Positions 24,801 through 37,463 of a stretch of DNA of 64,000 nt are shown one piece after another (positions within the stretch are counted from its first letter, which is position 1; each line of letters begins with the position of its first letter). The stretch comes from Paramecium octaurelia. Its lineage: Eukaryota > Ciliophora > Oligohymenophorea > Peniculida > Parameciidae. A program made the position numbers and the translations under genes. Below the pieces are notes generated by a model. That model did no database searches. It was not told the DNA's origin and worked only from the letters and a program-made list of their open reading frames with translations. Location of the stretch: NCBI GenBank assembly GCA_905182995.1, contig CAJJDP010000159.1, positions 1-64,000 of the forward strand. The letters run 5' to 3'.

Positions 24801-26480
24801 ATGGAAATTGAAAAATGGAAAACTCAATGCAGGTACCTTCAGAATGAATTGGATTCAATGAAACAACAACTATCAGATGCCAAAGATCTAATTCGATTGA
24901 ATAAGGAATAATTAAAAATTTGCTATAATCCATAATAATTTGACTAAAGTTCAGAATGTAAGGCTGCATTGGTGTTACTAAAATTTGTTTAAGAGGAAAA
25001 TGTGGTCTTAATGAAAAAAATAGAATAGTTAAGCGATGAAAGAAACCTAGCTTTTGATAAAGTAAACTAATTACTGTATGCGTTTCTAGGCCTTTATTTC
25101 TGAGCAAATCAATGAATCAAACTAGAGAGTAGAATCTTCATTGATTAATAGTTTAAACAGAACAATCACTGAATTAAAGAAGAAGTTAAATGAATAGGTC
25201 TAGATGTCTAATGAAATGATGGGAACAATTTATTTAGAAAAACATGTAGTTATCACAATTATTCCCCCTTAGTTGGCTCAACCAGAACAACTGACATTGA
25301 ATTTTAATAATGTAATTTAATAGATGAATTCAATGCTATTGAAATAGAAATTACAAATAGAAGAATTAATTGAATAAAAAAATGATTTAGCACAATTAAA
25401 TTTTAGTTTATCGAATGAAATTCTAAAAATGAGAACCCAAAGATTCACCCCTAGAAATCAAACAAAAACATTTTGTATTAATAATAATTAATTTAACCTA
25501 GTTAGTTAAAATGAGGATCCATCAAAATTCATTAATAATTTAGTCTAATGTAAGTATTTAATTTCAATTTCTAGTGTAAAAGAGATTATTTTTTGATGAT
25601 GATTCATAAGATGAAAAGATGCATATGCAATAATCAGCAGTCTTTTCTCCACTTTTCTCTCCAACGTTGCCGCAGAAAGTAAAGAGACAATTAAAGTCAC
25701 AATTACCAAAAGATCTTAAGCAAGAACCTGAAAAATACATACCAAAACTCGACTTAACAAAGGCCTAACAAATATAATAATTCAATATCAAACGGATGTA
25801 GTTACTTGCAAATAAATTGGCTAATGAAGGGGTTGAATAGAAAATTTATATGTAATTGTATAATTCAATTATTTAGGTTATAAGATGAATTACTGAGAAC
25901 CAAAAATAAATATCATGTCTAATTAGTATTGAATTAACAGCTGGATTTATAATTAACAGAGTTGAACCTTCAGATGATGGAATTATAAAATGTAAATGAA
26001 ACCTTGATCAAGTCAAATCAAATGTATGAAGAAAAATGGTCGAATATCTATTAATAGTTTTCATTTTATAAGGAATTTTATCTAAAGCATAAGGATTAAA
26101 TTCAACATAATCTTTAATCATTTGCTACTTCTGATGATCAGCAATAGTTTAGTGCCTTTGAATTTGAGAAAGTATTGAACTCATCGAAAATATACAAAAA
26201 GAATCCCTCCCAAAAGAATTATGTTAACAACAATCCAGCTATTAGCATAATTAATTATTAGGATGATGTGAATTAGTAATCTTCTTGTAGGCTTCCTACA
26301 GATAGGCAAGAGGAAGTGAATAAATTCTTAACTTAATAGTATAAATGTTGTTTAATGATGATGGCAAAGGAAGTTATCTCTTTGGATTGTTAACATGTTA
26401 AGCCAGTTTAGACTAATAACAATAAAGTTAAAATAAAAAGAAGCTACAGTAACACCATAGAGTATTTTCCAGTCTTTTGA
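24801..26480 (+). CDS. Unknown coiled-coil protein, 533 aa
   Basis: From ATG 24801 (MEIEKWKTQCRYLQNELD) the protein is mostly heptad-repeat helix with Gln/Glu/Lys-rich blocks. A loosely structured middle (~230-300, SPLFSPTLPQKVKRQ) and a Ser/Asn-rich tail ending SYSNTIEYFPVF follow. Introns of 28, 25 and 25 nt are required; spliced length is 534 codons. It starts 79 bases from the divergent K+ channel gene, so the two probably share a very compact bidirectional promoter. No family is recognised. Confidence 0.85.
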
Positions 26481-27204
26481 TGCCCCATAGGTTTATATGT
26501 TATCAGTGTTCTAACTAAATAGAAATAAATTTTAAATATTATTACATATAATTAATGAACCATAAATAGGTCAAAATAGTCTACCTCAAAATAAAAGATA
26601 TTCAATGAAGGGATTCACCAATTTGGACGATAAATCACGCTTTTAGTTACTTATTTGGGACATTTATTCTCCTCAAATTTCAATAATATTTTGGAATTAT
26701 ATATTAATAAATTAGTTTTGAGAAAACCAATTGCTAATTTTATAATAATATAAGGACATTCTATTTTAAAATAAATTTTCGAGACTCCTTACTTTTATTT
26801 TAATAGCTTTGAGCATTTTTAAGGATTTAAATTGTTCTAATTCTTTTTTATGATAACAGCTGTACAAAGAAAAGAAAATCATTATGTATAATTTATATTT
26901 GCTGAACTCAATGATTGTATTTTATAATAATCATATTCATTTTAAGTACTATATTTCACCTATTCTATGGTATAAAATTATTTATGGCAATTATTTTATT
27001 CTTAATTAGTCTTTGTTAATATTGTGTTTCTAATTGTTTAATAAAAATTGCTCAAATAATTAGGTTTGATTTTACAGAGAAAACGAATTGGTTGAATGAG
27101 AATTTTGCTTAGTTTTTATTATAATCATATAAATATGCATAAAAATTGTAATTCTTAAATATATTAAATAAAATTAAGAAAATCTAAAAGTCTATTTTAT
27201 AATT
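26481..27204. other. Intergenic with weak coding-like patches
   Basis: About 720 bases with no intact gene. A plus-strand patch near 26858-27065 reads for ~70 codons (MYNLYLLNSMIVFYNN) between TGAs; it is Tyr/Ile/Asn-rich like random AT-rich DNA. The ABC transporter promoter should lie at the right end. Confidence 0.5.
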
Positions 27205-30200
27205 ATGAGCACATGTGAATAAATAGGCTTTGTCATTAAAAAAAATCTGCTTGTGAGTCTTAGAAATAAAGAGTTCTTGATCGAATCTATTTTACCTATT
27301 GTTGTGGCTGGTATGTTATCACTAAAAGGTACCTTGAGAATCAATATTCAATTTAGCTTAATTGCAAGCTATTTAATAGTTGATGCCCTTACTCTACAGT
27401 ATTGCTTTGACTTCAACACAGAGGTCAATGTTAATAAAATTAGTTGAAGAGAAAAGCAAAAGGTACAAAGAACTTTAGAAAGTAAGTCCTTATAATAACC
27501 TAAGATTATGGGAATGAGTGAAAAGGCGTATACGATTGGTTGGATTTTGACGGGATACATAAGAGTTGGAATAGTAATGTTATTGAATCTATGTTTTAGT
27601 CGGTGATTATATTTGAAGTCTGCTGGTTGATATGCAATGCAATTTTCAGTATAAATTGGGATGAAGAATTTCATGTATCATTTAGTGATATGCTATGGCC
27701 TTACATTTTATTTGCCTATGCTGTAAGAATTGGTTACTAATTTTAGGCTATGAATTAGAATTTGCTGTTATCCAGTTTATTTAATGAAGTTAAAATTGCA
27801 GGTGAAATGTAATCATTTTTATAAATTGCCTTTACCTTTTTTATATATTTTTCATTTGTCGAAAATGTAGCCAATAAAATAGCATTTTACATCATAATGA
27901 CTATAATAAGTCCATAATGTGGAATAGCATTTTCATACATTTCTTCTATGAACTCAGAAATTGGAGTCGACTTAACAAAATTGAATTTATTTCCAACTGA
28001 AATCATTAGTGATACTTATTCAACAGTATAAGCTGGCATTTAATAAGCAATTTAACTTGTAGTCTATTTCATACTATTTATTTATTTTGAATAAGTTATT
28101 CCAAATGAATATGGAATTGCAAAACATCCATTATTTTTTTTAAACTTTTCTAACTAGAAAAAAACTAAAATTTAAGATAAGTCAAATAATGTATTTTTGT
28201 AATTAAATGAAAATGATTCAGAAAGTAGTTCTGCAATGTATAATGAAGATGTAAAAATGACTAGTCCTCCAAGCATAATAATTAAGAACCTTCTAAAGAA
28301 ATTCGGAGATCTTAACGCTGTAGATAATATTAGTTTACATCTCTACGAATCTTAGATATTTTGTTTACTCGGACATAATGGAGCAGGTAAGACAACTGCC
28401 ATCAGTTTATTGACAGGTATGATTTCAAAAACATCTGGATCTGTTAGTATGTATGGAATGAATCTTGACACATAGTTGGAAAAAATTAGAAAATCATTGG
28501 GATTATGCACTTAAAAAGATTGTCTTTATAACGATCTAACTGTAAGAGAGCATTTGGAATTTATTAGTGGAATCAAAGGTAGATTAAATAAAGAAGAAAT
28601 AATACAGATTTTGCAGAAGACTGAGCTGTTGGAAGAACAGAATAAAAAGATTTCAGAGTTATCAGGAGGATCGAAAAGGAAATTATCTTTGGCCATGAGC
28701 TTAGTTGGAGACTCAAAAATCATATTCTTGGATGAACCCACATCTGGTATGGATGCTTACTCTCGAAGGGCAATATGGAATATACTAGAAAGGATTAGAG
28801 AAGACAAAAGGACTATTATTTTAACTACACATCATTTAGATGAAGCAGAATTATTAGCCAATAGAATTGGAATAATGTCAAAAGGACAATTACTTGCTGT
28901 GGGATCTTCAGATTATATTAAAAGGAAATTTGGAGAGGGTTATAATTTGAAATTATCATTTGATAACAACAATTTAAGAAATCAAATTTATGATAAAGTT
29001 AATGAAATGATACCTAATTGTTTTTTAGAGACTCAGCATTCAACTGAGAATAAATTAGTCTTTAATATTCCTTTTGCTTCTAAAGGAAAGCTGGGAAATT
29101 TATTTTATAATTTGGAGTCATTAAATGTTAAAATAGGATTAGAGATGAAAACTTTAGAAGATGCCTTTGTCAAAATTGGATTGGAAGATGAAAAAATTCA
29201 TTTGAATTATGTAAGAAAGAGTGAAATTAAATAAGTCAAATAAAGTATGGGTATTCCAGCTGAAAATGATGAGGACGCAAGCAATTTGGTTGAAAATGAA
29301 GATTTTCATAGTCTTCCAATTATTCAGGAATTCACAGAGGAAAAAGAACTCAATTAGAATATTCCAGATTGCCTTAAAAATGATCCTTAATATAAGCTAA
29401 GTTCATAATTACTAGCAATATTTTTAAGGAGATATTATACTGTAATAAGAACAAGTACTAATTACTTCTCAATTCTAATTCCGATGCTAACTTTTATTTT
29501 AGGAATGACAACTGTTGCTGGAGTCGATTTTGATAAAATATTAAAAAATGTGTTCACAGATATGGATCACAATAATTTAGTAGAAGCAGTTGAGTTTTTC
29601 AAAATATCTTTATTGAGTAGTTGCAGTGTATTAGCTTTTTGCTTTAATGCTACTGTTTACATAACATAGCCAGTATTAGAGAAAGAAACATATTTGAAGC
29701 AAGCATTGATAGGCATGGGTTGTAGAACATTTCCTTATTGGGTTGGAACATTGATATTTGATTACCTCATTTATCTATGCTTTGTAGCATTATTCTACAT
29801 AATATCAGCTATTCTGAATTTAGAAATTGCATTTAAATACATAGGAGCTGGATTATCATGCTATATACTTTTTGGATTTAGCTATATTCTTTTTGCTTAT
29901 TTAATGGGATTTCTATTTAAGACTTTGGAGAATGCATTAAAACTGTATTCTATGTTTTGCTTTTTTGTGAATTTCTGTGTTCCTTTTATTCTAATAGCAT
30001 TTATAGACTTTTTTTATCAAAAGTTTGATAGTGTGATTGCAGAACAACTAATCTATATATTCCAAGTACTTTTTGTATTAGTTTCTCCTTTTTATGCATT
30101 TTTCGAAGCTTGTACATTTCTAGCAGATAATTTCGAGAAGATGTATGAACTCAATCTATACACAACTCCTTAATTAATATAAAGAACATATGCATTCTAA

Positions 30201-31403
30201 TTAATATTATTGGCTTAAATCTGTTTCTAAGTACTTGTTTTATACATAATTGAATCCAAGAGCTTGACTTTGCCAACGGTTGTAAATGAAGGGAAGCAGA
30301 AAGTGAATGAGAATTTAGAACAGGAAATTATTGATGAGAGGGTTAGAGTAGAAAAAGGCAATCTCTCTGATCCCATTATTTGCAAATATTTGGAGAAGGA
30401 ATATATCAAGGATAAGCCTACACTTTAGAAATTGACTTTTGGGGTTAAAAAAGGAGAAATATTTGGAATTATTGGTCCAAATGGAGCTGGAAAATCCACT
30501 CTTATTAATGTATTCACTGGCATTAACACTCCAACATAAGGTGTTGCATTAATTAATGGTGTTGAACCTAAATAACGAAATTAAGAAATTATGCAGCACG
30601 TTGGAATATGTCCATAATTTGATTGCATTTGGGAAAATTTAACCCCTATTGAACATTTACAATTGTTTGGTAGAGTTAAGGGATTAGAAGGAAATGATTT
30701 ACAATAGGCAGTTGATTATTTTATCAAAACTATGTAACTTGATTTGTTTGTCAAAACTAAGGCTGGACAATTAAGTGGTGGGAATAAAAGAAAATTGTGT
30801 GTTGCAGATGCTCTGATTGGAGGAAGTGATATCACATTCTTTGATGAACCAAGTACTGGAGTGGATCCAATATCAAGAAGATTTTTATTTAACACTCTCT
30901 AAAGAAACATTTAATTGCGAAATTGCTCAGCAATTATGACTACTCATACTATTGAGGAGGCTGAAAGTTTGAGTTAAAGAATAGGTATTTTGATAGCTGG
31001 TTAATTCAAATGTTTAGGAACTCCTTAATATTTAAGATAGTAAGTTTATTATTAATAATTAGAAAATATAGTAAAGGTTATTAAATATCTGTTAAATTTA
31101 GTAGTGGGGAAGAATGTTAAGTTGAGGAGATTCAAAACTCGATTCAAAAAGAATTCCCTACTATTAATAGATTGGATGATAAAAGAGCTGGATTTATGAC
31201 ATTTTCAATAAATGACTAAAGTTTTAGCTTTTATAAAACGTTTTAATATTTTGAAAAATAAATATAAAACGGGATCATCGAAGATTTCTAAATTAATGAA
31301 AGGTTTAATTTGATTATATGTTAGTTCTCTTGAATAAATATTTATTCATTTTAGTAGAATTTAGTAAGAGATAAACGAATAAGAAGGAGTAATCTTTGAT
31401 TGA
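27205..31403 (+). CDS. ABCA-type full ABC transporter, 1358 aa
   Basis: ABCA proteins move lipids or other lipophilic substrates across membranes using ATP. The layout is TMD1-NBD1-TMD2-NBD2. NBD1 has Walker [10 protein letters not shown] (~364), signature [12 protein letters not shown] (~459), Walker [13 protein letters not shown] and H-loop [12 protein letters not shown]2 has [10 protein letters not shown] (~1065), [12 protein letters not shown] (~1162), [13 protein letters not shown] and [23 protein letters not shown] before TMD1 is the conserved ABCA block. It is shorter than animal ABCA proteins (~2200 aa), lacking large extracellular loops, as in other protists. Introns of 28, 23, 26, 23 and 22 nt give 1359 codons. 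The stop lies only 33 bases from the convergent coiled-coil gene. Confidence 0.95.
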
Positions 31404-31436
31404 TCATTAATTTGTAAGTTGTAATGTTATTAATAT

Positions 31437-34400
31437 TCATTAATCAACAGAAAAATGTTAATTAGTTTAAAATTTGCTTGAACTCTAATTAGTGGCTGAT
31501 TGATTCACTAATTTTTATTTTGTTTCATGCAATGGATTGAAAGGTTTAAGTATTGAAAGTGAAGTTTTCAATAGCTAAAATAAATTATATCATTACTTTT
31601 CTTTTAGAAAACAAGGAGCAAGTAAATCCTAACTTCATTATAAATCTTTATAAATGACTACACACAATATTAAAACCACATTGTTTATGAGCCGAGAAAA
31701 CCTTTTAGTAAAATCCTTTAAATTCTTGAAAAGTGATTTGTTCCCTTGGATTCTTTTTGTAAAATCGTTTTAACATATCCTATATTGCTGCCGCTCCTCT
31801 TGTTTTCTGATTCGTCATACTGTTATGGAGTCTTTTCATAAAATTTTCTGATTAGAGATCATTTTATTTAAATTATTCTAAAGGTTAACCTCCATTCTCG
31901 TTTGCAATGATTTGTTTTGCTAATTCTTCATATCCCAACTCTTCTTCTTCAGATCTAAGAAGCTCTTCCAATTTTAAGGCTTATTCTTATTATCTTAAGA
32001 ACTTTTTATCTAACTCTCCTTTTGATTTCAATATTCCATCACTATTTTCAGAATTTCCTTACTCTGGCAATTCTACTGAGTTCTTTTAAGTTAATTAACC
32101 AATCTTGCTATCCAAACTTGTTTTTGTTTGCGGAGGTTCAAACTAATTCGAATCTAATAAAGTTTGTAATTTTTATTTTCCTTGAGAATCAAGAGATCTC
32201 TAATATTTCTATCTAAATGATTCTTATGATTATCGAGAACTTTAAGCAGAATGGTATTCAAATTATTACAAATTATCTGAACTTAAACCCCCTGTCTAAT
32301 GTATAATCTAACTTTAATTCAGTGCTATTGCAACAGCTGTTTCCAGTTTTTTTGGTAATTGTTAAGCTATATTTTGCTTGACATTTAAAGGAAGATCTAA
32401 TTGAGTAATTGTACTTTATAGTAATTACATCAATAAATAATTTTCAGTTTAAGTTTCTTAATCAATGTGTCCTAATAATATTTTTAATATTTACTCTAAT
32501 GCCAATAGGTTGTAAATTATTATTAATCTTCATCATTTAATTTGATAGTCATTTGGAGTTATTAGGGAACTGAAGTGCTTGATCTTTTAATTGGAGAATT
32601 TCCATTATATTTCAGATAATCATTTTTATGCTTAATCTATTAGTCATTGTCTTCTATAGTATTTGATTGTCTTAAACTGAATTTATCTAAGCTCTATTAT
32701 GATGTAATATTAGATGGAATTTCTTCTACAGTTTCTATCATTTAAAGGTCTCCAGTCTTTTTTGTTTAAATATTTCTACTCTAAGTCATTTGCTAACCCT
32801 TTTTAACTGTTTGTTTTTTTTAATCCTTTTACGTAGTGCTCCTTGAAAACTTAACTTTAGTATTGCCATTTTCTGATTAACTATCATCACTCTCCTATAA
32901 TTATTCCTGCCCTTCAGTTTGAATTCTCCGTCCACCTACATTATTCTTTTTATCAACTGACTTAATTCTTTTCGGCTTACTTATGGCTTATCCAGATTAT
33001 GTCCTTTAAGTTTCAAAATTAGTGGCTGCTTATGTTTCATCTTAATCTTTAATTGAATTTTAATTTTAGAAAAAATCTTTGGATGCTACCTCTAATGTAG
33101 TTTATCTTCTAGTGACTTTATTAGAAAACGCTTGTTTTTTAATTTTTTGTTTCTTCAATTCAGCAGATTAATTTAAAGTGGAATCTTCTTCTTCTATTTT
33201 AAGAATAGATTTCTATTTCTTTTTCTTTGGATTGAAATTCGTTTGACTTAATTGTAAAGACACTTTAACAGATCTTTCTGAATTAGATTTTGGACTATTT
33301 GTTTATCTTGATTCTAGTTGAGCTGAAGATTTATTTTTAATTTTTTAACTGGCCTTAATAGTATTAGAATGGGTTGGTGATCTCTCGAATCCCATATCAT
33401 CTAATCTTTCTTTGTTAGATATTTCACTATTTTTATACATTTACTAAGAGGAATCTAATCTCTAATCAATAGAATAACCATCTTCATTCAATTAGTTGTC
33501 AAAATCATATGCAGATTTATACCTACTGGTTAATCTAGGAGTTCCATTCTATGAATTTTATATGTTCTAATCATCACTTTTATCTTAAAACTCTGTATTT
33601 TAGTATTTTAATTCTCTCCCTGAACTTGGACTTATTTTATTTAATTCACTTTTGAGTTGATACACTTTTTATTGAATTTATTGATTGTCTTTTTGCAATT
33701 TTTGAATTAAATTTTACTATCCGATATCGGTACATTAAATGGCTTAATCTTGAAAAGTCTTGGAATTAAAAGAAGTGAGTTGCTTTTCCAATTTCCTAAA
33801 TTCATAATTTAATTGTGCCTTATCTTATTCTGACTTACTAACATTTAACTTCATTGATTCCAATTCTAAGGCTGTTTAGATATACTAACTTTCAGTTTGC
33901 TTCACCTTATTCTATAATTCAGATATTTCTTAATTCTTCTTATCCACTTCCATTTTCTTTTCAATTAATTCCTACCTAATTTTTTCACTTATTTGAGATT
34001 CATCAGCTGAACTTTAATTACCTCTCTTAGACGAACTGAGTTTATCTTTTTTATGCTAAGGTTACTAGACTTAAAGAGTTCTACTTTTCATTAGTTCATC
34101 CTACTTTTATTTCTGCTGCAATTACTAAAACAACTTAGCAACAATCTTAAATGTTTCTGATTATATATCCTTATAATTGTGTGTAATATGATGTACGAAT
34201 TCATCCAAAACATCCTTCACAATTTAAGGTTCTTACCTAGAAGCCTCGACCATTAATTGATCCATCTCAGTTGTCTTAGTGTAAATAGTCTTGTATATTG
34301 ATTTTAACTTTTCTGTTGCAGATGATTCACCTACCTAAGTAAATTCATGCTTCTCCGACATCACCTTTTGTATCTCCTCCAAATTTTTTAAGTTTTCTTT

Positions 34401-35096
34401 TGTAATTTCTGATAATTTAATCTCTAAATAATCTTTATTAAATCCTCTTATAGCTTCTTAGATATCTAAATTGGTGTCTGTCCCTTAGCTTACCATTAAT
34501 GTTATTTTTGGATCATATCGTTTCATTACTATTTACATATTCAATTTATTGCTCTACCTCAAGACTTCCTACAAAATTTCCCTTTAATCATCATCAATTT
34601 CATAGTTCGTTTTATGCTTGTATTCAGTTTGAGGTTATCCTGAAATAGAAGGTAAACCAGTTTATTATCTACTCATCTGTCTCATCATATTTTTTGTCTA
34701 TGGAGTCTGATAAGCAGATACTCGTACTCCTCCCAATTAACCAATTTCTCCTATTCCATCTTTCATTTACTTCTTTGTTTGTGATATCAACTCCATCTTT
34801 TATTGAAAATCACTAGGCTCATTGTCAAACTCATTAACCAATTTACTATTATAAACAGTTTTGTATAATTCTTTCCATACCGATGACAACTTATTTACAA
34901 TATGACTAAACTCATTTAAATCTCGTTATTACAACAAGAACCCTATTTCATTAGCTGCAGCATCCAAATTATTTGATATTGTTTACAAATTGGCTTAAAC
35001 ACCCTACTTAACAATTGATTTATTCAATCCTTGCAAGAATTATTGCAGTTTTTGAATACTTGAATGTTCTGTTGAGCTTTATTGATTCTATAGCAT
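31437..35096 (-). CDS. Large coiled-coil protein with TQT-like motifs, ~1204 aa
   Basis: The N-terminal ~430 residues are helical (MLQNQQSSTEHSSIQKLQQ, VWKELYKTVYNSKLVNEF, EEIQKVMSEKHEF). A coiled coil follows (~430-560), then a long basic Ser/Gln-rich disordered part. Short motifs RRIQTEG, RNIQTKK and DQETQTEN resemble dynein light chain LC8-binding TQT sites. The C-terminal part contains TFQEFKGFYQKVF, EF-hand-like but without a full loop. A 23-nt intron interrupts the QTEN region. The 3' end is uncertain: a good 22-nt intron (GTAATG...TTTTAG) leads to the stop used here; without it the frame ends at 31525 (1182 aa). A ciliary or basal-body role is inferred only. Confidence 0.8.
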
Positions 35097-35153
35097 TTTA
35101 GAGATATAATCTTTACAAAAAAAAAACGATAAATAATAATTAACTCAAGTAAG

Positions 35154-37135
35154 TCATAAAAGTTATTTATTTATATTTTCTCTTAAAAATGCTGGGTTCA
35201 GGATTAATTATTTTTATTAAATGCTTTGATTTTTCTTAATTAAATCTAATAGTGCTTTCGACAACTCACTTGATTTTTATTATAAACAGAAATTCACAAC
35301 TTAATTATAATTTAGAAATAGCAATAGCATTACTGACAATTAAATGGCAAAATTGTCATTTGGATGCTCATTTAAGTAATCAATTAGCCTATTAATTATC
35401 TTCTTTAATTCCTTAGCATCTTCAGAGGAATAATGAAAGTCTTTTGTCTACATAATCATTGATCGATGCTGGCTAATAATTTATTCGATCTATTTTTTAA
35501 TTGCAAAATGACTTGGTATTAGATCGTATTGATTTTACATTAATTTTAACAACTGTGATATTCCATGTTAATTTTAATTTATAGGAGATAAGCTGCTTTC
35601 CTTGAAATTGTTACTAAAAGTTCTTTTTAATTTAGAATTTTAATTAAAATTGTAATATCCATTATTAATTATATTATTAATGGGTTCTCTCGTCTTTTCT
35701 TCGATCTAAAATTCAGTTACTTTTGTTTTGTTTGATGAATTTTCTTAATCCATAATATGTCTATTAGATGTGTTAGTTGACTTAGACTAGAGATAGCTGG
35801 GCGATTTACTCTGCTCATTATTGTCTTTTTATTCTTAGGGTGTTGTGTGGGCATTTTCCAAGTATTTCATAAGACTCAGCTTTTTATTAGCAAATTTAAT
35901 TATTGAATTACTCCTATCTCTTTCAGAATCCGATGTAATTGATGTAGTTTGTCTTTGAGGTGTGACTTTTTACAGATAGGATAATTTTGGAGTAATGCAT
36001 TTAGTTTTTTATCTTTCATCTGATTTATCTTTATCGTGATTATTGGCATTACTTAAGCTTCTATTATGACGACTTGTGAAATTGCAATTACCCATGCTTT
36101 CAGTTCTCATTTTAGTTCTTTGTTGCGGTCCTTTTTCAATATTCTCTAAGACTTAGTTATTTTATTAGTTTTATTAACTCTAATATTGCATGGGATGTTT
36201 TTAAATTATGGGAAGCATACTTTGGTTGGGCATGTTCATTTAATCTTATGTACTTGTTAATTCAAATAGTGCATCCCACGAAATCCTTTTATCTTCATTT
36301 ATTTAGAGACAGCTTCGAATGATTTACTTAGTCTAATCGCTTACTCTTGGAAAGCATGGGAATTCTAAGGGCTTTAAATAAATAATAAAAATACTTTGGA
36401 ATCCAATTTGGCCATTAATTCCACTAAATTTGTGGAGTGCCATGGGGTGATGCCATAGAGCATTTCGTATAAAATTAAGCCTAGAGACCAGATGTCACAT
36501 TTAGATGTATATGATTGCCTTTTCAAAATCTGAGGACTCATGTAAAGAGGAGTACCTACCAAGGAATTCATAATGGCATCTATGTGTGAATCAACTTGCT
36601 TAGCAAAACCAAAATCAGTAATTTTAAACTCTCCTTCATGAATCATTATATTTGCAGGTTTTATGTCCCTATGAATGATACCAATCTTTAACAGGGCTTT
36701 TATGCCATGAAGCAAATCTCTAAATATGTTAATGGCATCGACTTCTGGTATTAATCTAATTGTAATTATATTTAATACTTTCTTTTTTTTAAATACTCCC
36801 TTAGATCCCCTCCATTACAATACTCAGTGATTATATATGTATTGTTCACACTTTGTAAGACATCAATTAATTTCACAATATTTTTATCTTCTATCAGCTT
36901 CATGATCTCAATTTCTGATGCTATTAATTAATTGGCATAGTCTGTCTATAAGATTTTTTTATCTATGATTTTCAATGCTACAATCTTATCTGAATTGAAT
37001 ATTATTAATGATTTTACTGTCATTCATATTCTTGCCAGCATAAACAGTTCCGTAAGCTCCTTTTCCTACTTTTGCCTTGAAACTAAATTAGTAATTCTAG
37101 ATTTTCTTATCAGGAGGATATTGAAGAAAGGACAT
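35154..37135 (-). CDS. Second ULK/Atg1-like protein kinase, 635 aa
   Basis: The kinase domain occupies residues ~15-275: VGKGAYGTVYAGK, IVALKIIDKK, TEYCNGGDLREYLKK, IHRDIKPANIMI, DFGFAKQ, GTPLYMSPQILKRQSY and CDIWSLGLILYEMLYG. All catalytic residues are present. The remaining ~360 residues are Ser/Asn/Gln-rich with a helical segment near the end (SQLLKLMQNQYDLIP). Introns of 28, 23 and 23 nt give 636 codons. It shares the FGFA and TPLYMSP features with the kinase at 8160-10061 but the tails are unrelated in sequence. The 57-base gap to the next gene on the same strand is all the space left for its terminator and the neighbour's promoter. Confidence 0.93.
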
Positions 37136-37463
37136 TTGAATTTGAAATTAAAATAAAAATAAAAAATTAAAAAGAAAATCTAAGTTGCGCAAGAAATTAT
37201 TCTCATCATAATATAATAATAATAAATCATTATATTAATGATCAAAGAGACTAAACTATTCTTATTCAAATGTTTTTCAAAGCATTTTATTGCTATCTTT
37301 CGAAATGCATATTGTTTCTGATATTTTATTATAGAATTTATAATGCATATAGTTTCTATGGTTATGTTGAAGTTCCTAATGAAATAGTTATCCAATTTAA
37401 TTTCAAAGGATATGCATGATTGTTAGATTTATATGTTATATTAAAATTTAATGCAAACAATTT
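37136..37463. other. Intergenic between two minus-strand genes
   Basis: AT-rich; no supported gene. A minus-strand frame is open here and into the kinase gene in another frame, but it is Ile/Tyr/Asn-rich and overlaps proven coding sequence, so it is treated as chance. The kinase promoter should be here. Confidence 0.6.

Noticed and set aside
27369-27674. Minus-strand ORF inside the ABC transporter
   Set aside because: Covers a conserved ABCA block and two introns of the real gene.
31525-31527. TGA at 31525 as the end of the large coiled-coil gene
   Set aside because: Possible, but it requires reading through an intron-like GTAATG...TTTTAG segment; the spliced tail looks more protein-like. 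Kept as an alternative.
37180-37395. Minus-strand ORF upstream of the second ULK kinase
   Set aside because: Ile/Tyr/Asn-rich composition; in the ciliate code the frame simply runs into the kinase gene in the wrong frame.
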